Source of the DNA: Candidatus Omnitrophota bacterium
GTDB lineage: Bacteria > Omnitrophota > Omnitrophia > Omnitrophales > Aquincolibacteriaceae
Direction of reading: 5' to 3'
DNA length: 40,164 bases
Assembly (NCBI GenBank): GCA_003140935.1
Contig: PLLJ01000015.1
Coordinates: 33,025-73,188, forward strand
The notes below the pieces were generated by a model, which was given only the letters and a program-made list of their open reading frames with translations, did no database searches and was not told the origin of the DNA. The position numbers were made by a program, and so were the translations under genes. Below, piece after piece: positions 35,501-40,164 of this stretch (positions are counted from its first letter, which is position 1; each line of letters begins with the position of its first letter).

Positions 35501-36568
35501 ATGAGAGCGAAGAAAATACTGGTGACCGGCGGAGCGGGGTATATCGGATCGCATACCGTGGTCGAGTTAGTTCGCGCGGGCTACGAGCCCGTGATCCTGG
35601 ATAATTTCTCGAATTCCGAAAGATTCATCATTACGAGGATCCGGAAGATCACGGGGCGGAACGTGCCTTTACATACCGGCGACTGCGCGTTCCGCGAAGA
35701 CGTGGCCCGGGTTTTTAGAAAGGAAGGGCACTTTCACGGCATCATTCACTTCGCGGCGCTTAAGGCCGTGGAGGAGTCGGTGTCCCAGCCTCTCCGGTAT
35801 TATCGCAATAACCTCGGCGGCATGCTGACGATGCTGGAAGCTGCGGAGCAATACCGGGTGCCGAATTTCGTTTTTTCCTCCTCCTGTACGATCTACGGTA
35901 ATCCCGACAAGCTTCCCGTCCGTGAGAACGCTCCGGTCAGAAAAGCGGCGTCGCCTTACGGAGAAACAAAACAGATCGCAGAGCAGATGCTCGAAACGTT
36001 CATCCAAAGCGGCGTGCCCCTGAAGGCGGTCTCGTTGCGCTATTTCAATCCTATCGGTGCGCATTCCTCGGGGCTTATCGGCGAGCTTCCACTCGGGGTC
36101 CCGAAGAATCTCGTCCCGTTCATCACCCAAACGGCGGCGGGTCTCCGCAAGATCCTTCAAGTGTACGGAGATGATTATTCAACACCCGACGGAACATGCA
36201 TCCGGGATTACATCCATGTGGTGGACCTCGCCGTGGCCCATATCCGGGCGTTGATGTATCTGGAGAGAAAGCGCACCCGGACGTTCTACGATGTTTTTAA
36301 TATCGGCACAGGTCGCGGGCACAGCGTTCTTGAGATCCTCCGGACATTCGAAAAGGTGACGGGTGTGAAGGTGCCTCACAAGATCGCGCCGCGCCGTTCC
36401 GGCGATATCGCAAAGATCTACGCCGCGGCCGGTAAAGCAAAAAAAGAACTGCGCTGGCACGCGAAACGGTCACTGGAAGACGCTCTCTCGAGCAGCTGGG
36501 CGTGGCAGTCTCAATTCCTATCAATTGAAGCGAAGCGGAAATTGGGGCAGTCCAAGTCACCATCATAA
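35501..36568 (+). CDS. galE: UDP-glucose 4-epimerase
   Basis: 355 residues from ATG 35501 (ACAGGAGATCCC upstream; ATG 35483 is less likely). GGAGYIGSH for NAD, VILDNFSNSERFI, HFAALKAVEESVSQPLRYYR, SSSCTIYGNPDKLPV, catalytic Tyr-x3-Lys in SPYGETKQIAEQML, LRYFNPIGAHSSGLIGE and DGTCIRDYIHVVDLAVAHI. It interconverts UDP-glucose and UDP-galactose. The native protein should end about at SSSWAWQ; the last 19 residues (SQFLSIEAKRKLGQSKSPS) are coded by a CCAAT-type repeat inserted at the gene end, whose hairpin loop holds the stop. The core is complete, so activity is probably kept. Confidence 0.95.
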   Translation: MRAKKILVTGGAGYIGSHTVVELVRAGYEPVILDNFSNSERFIITRIRKITGRNVPLHTGDCAFREDVARVFRKEGHFHGIIHFAALKAVEESVSQPLRYYRNNLGGMLTMLEAAEQYRVPNFVFSSSCTIYGNPDKLPVRENAPVRKAASPYGETKQIAEQMLETFIQSGVPLKAVSLRYFNPIGAHSSGLIGELPLGVPKNLVPFITQTAAGLRKILQVYGDDYSTPDGTCIRDYIHVVDLAVAHIRALMYLERKRTRTFYDVFNIGTGRGHSVLEILRTFEKVTGVKVPHKIAPRRSGDIAKIYAAAGKAKKELRWHAKRSLEDALSSSWAWQSQFLSIEAKRKLGQSKSPS

Positions 36569-36589
36569 AAAGAAAAACAAGACTTGGGC
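36508..36589. repeat. CCAAT/ACC-loop hairpin repeat inside the galE end, copy 3
   Basis: GTCTCAATTCCTATCAATTG begins at 36508 and GAAATTGGGGCAG follows; GTCCAAGTC (36550-36558) pairs with GACTTGGGC (36581-36589, one G.T pair), ACC follows the left arm and the loop is A-rich. It resembles the array at 5893-6106, especially its 6007-6059 part. Confidence 0.8.
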
Positions 36590-36894
36590 GGAAGAGGATC
36601 AAACGCGTTCCAGAGGGAGTGCGGTCAAATGGGTAAGGTCCGGATGAGAACTTTTTTTGGTAAGCGCGGCCCTCATTTTGGGGAGTATCGTCAAAAGGAC
36701 CGTCCCGTTCGTTCCAGCCATTTTAAATTTTCCGGGAAGGTTTAAGGGGTCCCTTTTATCGTTTTATTTGCAGCATTTTTCATACTATTTTTTCCTGTGG
36801 GGGTTTTCCAAAGGGATGCTAGAATGAACCCAGAGGAAGAGCGAACAGGATGTCGCCGACAGAAAGTCTGAACTTTTAGACAGGGGGGATGCCT
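36590..36894. other. Intergenic region upstream of the TPR gene at 36895
   Basis: About 300 bases with no supported gene. A frame of 38 codons (ATG 36629, weak GAGGGAG site) has a basic product without known similarity. TAGAAT at 36821-36826 is a possible -10. The region ends with GGGGGG before ATG 36895. Confidence 0.4.
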
Positions 36895-38040
36895 ATGCAT
36901 GAGGAATCAGGGTGCGCATGCGAAAAATTCATGAAAGAAGCCCTGGAGTTCGTGAAAAACAAGGCTTGGGGAAAGGCTAAGTCATGTTATGAAAGGGCGT
37001 TAGCGATCCACGGCGACAATGAAAAGGCCTGGGTGGATCTGGGCCGTTGTCACGACAGGCTTGGAAAGCCGGGCAAGGCCTTCGAATGTTACGAAGAAGC
37101 ATTGCACTGCAATTTTTTGCACAAGCAAGCGCTGGTCGATCAAGGCGCTCTATTGTCGAAAAACGGGAAATTCAAGGATGCGCTCAAATGTTTTGATGCG
37201 GCGCTCCTCATGGATCCCGGCATGCGGATCGCACTGGATCATCGCCAGAAAGTTTTGCAAGAAATGATCCGGGAAGGGCTTTTGAAGACGGTACCCCTCA
37301 AAGATGCGGTGTTGACCAGCCGGGAAGGCAAATATTGTCTCCAGATCGGGGGAGAACTCATCAAGAGTTTCGGCGGTCATGTGATCGAGTCGGAATTCAA
37401 GGCATTGTTCGAGAGAATTGTAGCTGATTTCAAAGGACAAGGAGATCTGCTTATTGAAAATGGGGTGATCATCCAGCCCCGCAATTTCAGCGCGTATCTT
37501 TTAGCTTCCTCAGAGAAGGATCTCAAGGATAAAGGGGACGACCTTTCTCACGATCTTCCGGGTTGGTTGCGCGCCGATCCTATTTTTGAACCTGCGGCCG
37601 GGTACCCTGTTTCCTCACTCTATCAGGAGATACAACAAGAAAAGGCGAAGCTGTTTTTGCAGCAGCACGGGTTTGCTCTTAACGCATGGGACCGGTATAC
37701 GGGTGAAGATTGGATAAAAATTATCAACCTGTTCCAGGACATCGTCACTGGTTTCACAGGCCCCCAGAAATCTGCGTTTGTTAATTTGGGCAGCCGCAAC
37801 GGGGGTCAGTTTGTAATGACGGCTCTGTATCTGCTTAATAAGTGTAACGAGGGGGAATGGGCAAGGGCGGTCTTTGCAAGAACCAATGATGTGTCTAAAA
37901 TGATAGGCGAGGAACCTGTCGGACCTGAAAATTTGACGGAAGAAGCCCGTGACATGCTCATCGATGCGATCATCCGCGAACATGAAGAGAAGTGTCTTAT
38001 CGTTAAGCATTACCTGGAATCTTTCCGGAAAACAAAATAG
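36895..38040 (+). CDS. TPR protein with a large unknown C-terminal domain
   Basis: 381 residues from ATG 36895, chosen because GGGGGG lies seven bases upstream; the ATG two codons earlier (36889) touches that site. The first part has about three TPR-like units (ALEFVKNKAWGKAKSCYERA, NEKAWVDLGRCHDRLGKPGK, HKQALVDQGALLSKNGKFKD). From about residue 140 a domain of about 240 residues follows that I do not recognise (LQIGGELIKSFGGHVIESEF, DLLIENGVIIQPRNFSAYLL, NAWDRYTGEDWIKIINLFQD, GPQKSAFVNLGSRNGGQFVM). No signal peptide; cytoplasmic. No neighbour explains its job. Confidence 0.82.
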   Translation: MHEESGCACEKFMKEALEFVKNKAWGKAKSCYERALAIHGDNEKAWVDLGRCHDRLGKPGKAFECYEEALHCNFLHKQALVDQGALLSKNGKFKDALKCFDAALLMDPGMRIALDHRQKVLQEMIREGLLKTVPLKDAVLTSREGKYCLQIGGELIKSFGGHVIESEFKALFERIVADFKGQGDLLIENGVIIQPRNFSAYLLASSEKDLKDKGDDLSHDLPGWLRADPIFEPAAGYPVSSLYQEIQQEKAKLFLQQHGFALNAWDRYTGEDWIKIINLFQDIVTGFTGPQKSAFVNLGSRNGGQFVMTALYLLNKCNEGEWARAVFARTNDVSKMIGEEPVGPENLTEEARDMLIDAIIREHEEKCLIVKHYLESFRKTK

Positions 38041-38063
38041 CATCCGCCGGAGGAAAACACAGA

Positions 38064-38234
38064 GTGGCTGTCAAAAAGTCCCGGGGGTGCAAAGGACGGC
38101 CGGGTTTCCCAATGGATATTTCGTCCCGCTTCTTCAAAACGGATTCTTCCCGTGTCAGGGATGGCAAAGGGAATGAGTTTTCCCGATACTTCTTCCGGGG
38201 TCCGGATGTCCTTCATCAAGAAAGTTTAAAATGA
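38064..38234 (+). CDS. Small ORF coupled to the coiled-coil gene
   Basis: 56 codons from GTG 38064 with CCGGAGG ten bases upstream; stop TGA (38232-38234) overlaps the next start as ATGA, a classic coupling arrangement. The product is basic and Phe/Arg-rich (VAVKKSRGCKGRPGFPMDIS, FSRYFFRGPDVLHQESLK). No family is recognised. An internal ATG 38112 would give 40 residues. The coding case rests on the site, the overlap and the absence of any ribosome site for the downstream ATG; it could still be chance. Confidence 0.45.
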   Translation: MAVKKSRGCKGRPGFPMDISSRFFKTDSSRVRDGKGNEFSRYFFRGPDVLHQESLK

Positions 38235-40164
38235 CAAGTTCTTTCGAGGAACAAATCCAGAGATTGGTGAAGAGCGGACGTCTTTCGAATGCGGTCGCAG
38301 ATACCTTGATCGGATATTATGCCAAGCGATGCGACGAGTTGAAGGGTGAGACCCCGGGAACTTCTCCGAAGATCAATCTGGGGGAGCTTATGGACCTCAT
38401 AGATCTCCTGGAAAAAAAGAAAGAATCGCCCAAAGACCCCGCTTCGTCCCAAACGCCCCCTCCTTCCAAAGTGTACTCGCTCGGCTCTCCCTCGCAATTT
38501 CTCCATGAAAACAAAGATGAGTACCTGACATCCGGGGCGGATAAGACGGGGTTTGAGAGAAAGCGCTGGGAGGCCCGTATCGAGGAGCTGAGAAAGAAAT
38601 GCGAGGGGCTCGAAGCGGAACTGGCGGCGGAAAAAAGGGCCCATGTGGAAGCTTATAAAACAAAACCCGGTTATGATGACCATAAGAAAAAAGCCCTGGA
38701 AAAAGAGAATGCCCTGCTTCTCGACGTGATCAAACAAGTGCGCGGTGACGAGGAAAAAGCAAGGAAGAAGATGGCCGAACTTGAGACGGAAGTCAGGACC
38801 GCGCGTGCGCAAGTGCAAAGTTTCGAAGAAAAGGCCAAGGCGTTCGCGTCCCTGGAGGAAGTCCGTACCCGTCTTGAGAAGGCTCTTGGCGCGAAGGAAG
38901 AAGAGTCTGAAACTTTGATGGCCAAGATCCGCGAACTTGTGGAAGTCTCCGAGGAGAGTCGCGATCTGATCCGGTCCTTGGAAAATGAAAAGGAACAGTT
39001 ATCCAAGGAACTTGAAACGAAGGTGGCGGAGGAGGCGCGGTTGTGGGAGGAGATCCGCGGGTTGGAGACAAAACGCGCTGAGAGGGAAGCCAGGATCGTC
39101 GAGTCGACCGAAAAACACCGGATGGCGATGGAAGCCCAGGAGAAACACCATCTTGCGCTCGAGGAAGAAAAGACGAAAGCGTTAGCGTCTCTGAAGGAAG
39201 TCCGGAATCGTCTTCAGAAAGATCTTGATACGAAGGGGAAAGAATCCGAAGTTTTGAAAGCCCGGATCCAAGAATTTGAGAAGATCTCAGAGGAGAACCG
39301 CGACCGGATCCGGTCCTTGGAGAATGAAAAAAAACAATTGTCCAAGGAACTTGAGACGAAGACGGCGGAGGAGACGCAGTTGTGGGAAAAGGTCCGCGGG
39401 TTGGAGGCAAAGCGCGCCGAGAAGGAAGCCGAGATCAAGGTAAGAGATGCGAATATTGCTGCGCTCCATGAGAAACACCGTATTGCGCTGGAGGAAGTCC
39501 GGACCCATCTTGAGAAGGTTGTCGGTACGAAGGAGCAAGAATTGGAAGCTTTGAAAGCCTGGATCCAAGAATTTGAGAAGGTTTCGGAGGAAAGCCGCGA
39601 CAAGATCCGGTCCTTGGAGGATGAAAGGGAGCAGTTATCTAAGGAACTTGAGGCGAAGACGGCGGAGAAGGCGCAGTTATGGGAGGAGGTCCGGGGATGG
39701 GAGGCGAAATGCGCCGAGAAGGAAGCCGAGGTTAAGGCAAGAGAAGCAAATGCTGTCGAACTGACTGAGAAACACCGTCTTACATTGGAGGAAGAGAAAA
39801 CTAAGGCGCTAGCGTCTCTGGAGGAAGTCCGTGCCCGTCTTGAGAAGGCTCTTGGCGCGAAGGAAGAAGAGTCTGAAGACTTGAAGGCCCGCATCCGCGG
39901 ATTTGAGAAAGCCTCGGAGGAGAGCCGCGCCGTGATCGCTGCTTTAGAGGACGACAAAAAGCAGTTAGAGGATCTGAAACATCATCTTCAGAAGGATCTG
40001 GAGGGAGCGAATCGCGGTGCCGAGGGTTTAAATTCCGAGAAAGAACATTTGGAACGGGAGAAGGAGGCTTTGTTAAAGGCCGGAGAAGAGAAAGCCCAGG
40101 CGTTAGCATCTCTGGAGGAAGTCCGCGCCCGTCTTGAGAAAGATCTGGAGGGAGCGAATCGCGG
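38231..40164 (+). CDS. Long coiled-coil repeat protein, open at the window end (partial)
   Basis: A frame from ATG 38231 has no stop to base 40164, at least 644 codons, so the 3' end is missing. The first 120 residues look globular or linker-like (FEEQIQRLVKSGRLSNAVAD, LGELMDLIDLLEKKKESPKD, Pro/Ser-rich stretch). From about residue 120 it is an almost unbroken charged coiled coil (ELETEVRTARAQVQSFEEKA). Units beginning EVRxRLEKxLG recur at 38858, 39197, 39494, 39824 and 40118, 98-113 codons apart, each with RDxIRSLENEKxQLSKELE inside the first three or four. Several frames on the other strand across this DNA are artefacts of its repeats. The start lacks its own strong site and is coupled to the small ORF upstream. 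Probably a cytoplasmic structural or scaffold protein. Confidence 0.88.
   Translation, partial: MTSSFEEQIQRLVKSGRLSNAVADTLIGYYAKRCDELKGETPGTSPKINLGELMDLIDLLEKKKESPKDPASSQTPPPSKVYSLGSPSQFLHENKDEYLTSGADKTGFERKRWEARIEELRKKCEGLEAELAAEKRAHVEAYKTKPGYDDHKKKALEKENALLLDVIKQVRGDEEKARKKMAELETEVRTARAQVQSFEEKAKAFASLEEVRTRLEKALGAKEEESETLMAKIRELVEVSEESRDLIRSLENEKEQLSKELETKVAEEARLWEEIRGLETKRAEREARIVESTEKHRMAMEAQEKHHLALEEEKTKALASLKEVRNRLQKDLDTKGKESEVLKARIQEFEKISEENRDRIRSLENEKKQLSKELETKTAEETQLWEKVRGLEAKRAEKEAEIKVRDANIAALHEKHRIALEEVRTHLEKVVGTKEQELEALKAWIQEFEKVSEESRDKIRSLEDEREQLSKELEAKTAEKAQLWEEVRGWEAKCAEKEAEVKAREANAVELTEKHRLTLEEEKTKALASLEEVRARLEKALGAKEEESEDLKARIRGFEKASEESRAVIAALEDDKKQLEDLKHHLQKDLEGANRGAEGLNSEKEHLEREKEALLKAGEEKAQALASLEEVRARLEKDLEGANR

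Noticed and set aside
36629..36745. 38-codon frame upstream of the TPR gene
   Set aside because: Only a marginal GAGGGAG site and no family; kept as a note in the gap entry.
39214..39957. Long minus-strand frames rich in Ser/Ala opposite the coiled-coil gene
   Set aside because: They mirror the repeated codons of the plus-strand coiled coil, which is open across the whole region and has a credible protein pattern.
1..40164. tRNA, rRNA, CRISPR arrays, transposase genes and prophage genes
   Set aside because: No tRNA T-loop/anticodon pattern, no regularly spaced repeat array with unique spacers, and no transposase, integrase or phage structural motif was seen on either strand.

Overview
The window reads as a chromosomal stretch of a Gram-negative-type bacterium. 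Most genes lie on the plus strand with good ribosome binding sites. Many products carry signal peptides or membrane anchors, and the mixture of families (MORN-like and TPR repeat proteins, four-helix-bundle and HigA-type genes, SGNH hydrolases, many short zinc-ribbon proteins) resembles candidate-phylum genomes such as Omnitrophota. That placement is inference: there is no rRNA gene or other universal marker here. No tRNA, rRNA, CRISPR array or intact insertion sequence was recognised.

Layout. 1-3736: a more AT-rich restriction-modification block (3' end of hsdM, hsdS, an HNH nuclease, a probable PD-(D/E)XK nuclease). 3740-8100: repeat-rich accessory DNA with a small metallopeptidase, a four-helix-bundle protein, an orphan HigA-type antitoxin, an odd zinc-ribbon/membrane protein built from 11-residue repeats, decayed gene fragments and the first copy of a duplicated candidate non-coding RNA. 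8101-20735: a denser, GC-richer housekeeping and metabolic run (GNAT, GYD protein, PAS histidine kinase, Sir2, malic enzyme, MORN-like repeat protein, cyclophilin-like protein, YjbQ, dienelactone hydrolase, aldo/keto reductase, nitroreductase, Mut7-C RNase). 20749-22994: a redox group in which an OxyR-type regulator is divergent from a rhodanese/thiamine-binding pair and convergent with a flavodoxin. 23696-27830: SIMPL protein, a 52-residue basic protein, the second ncRNA copy and two SGNH-type proteins on opposite strands. 28278-36568: two paralogous secreted TPR genes bracketing a secreted small protein and a sugar/lipid cassette (NDP-sugar epimerase, DegT aminotransferase, B12-type radical SAM, glycosyltransferase 2), followed by galE. 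36895-40164: a TPR protein, a 56-codon ORF and a long coiled-coil repeat gene that is still open at the window end.

Most striking are structures between and inside genes. There are several dispersed hairpin families. In one, the 9-bp stems differ in sequence but keep their pairing, always followed by ACC and an A-rich loop; one copy supplies the last 19 codons of galE. A second family is T-rich with CTTGTCG/CGACAAG-type stems. A third is a set of GGTAYC palindromes. A roughly 140-180 nt element ending in an intrinsic terminator is present twice, 17 kb apart. Two truncated 5' ends of the cyclophilin-like gene lie near its intact copy. Five genes have grown by in-frame tandem repetition. The best candidates for undescribed biology are the duplicated ncRNA, the covarying hairpin family and the two extra nucleases of the restriction block; none can be proven by reading alone.
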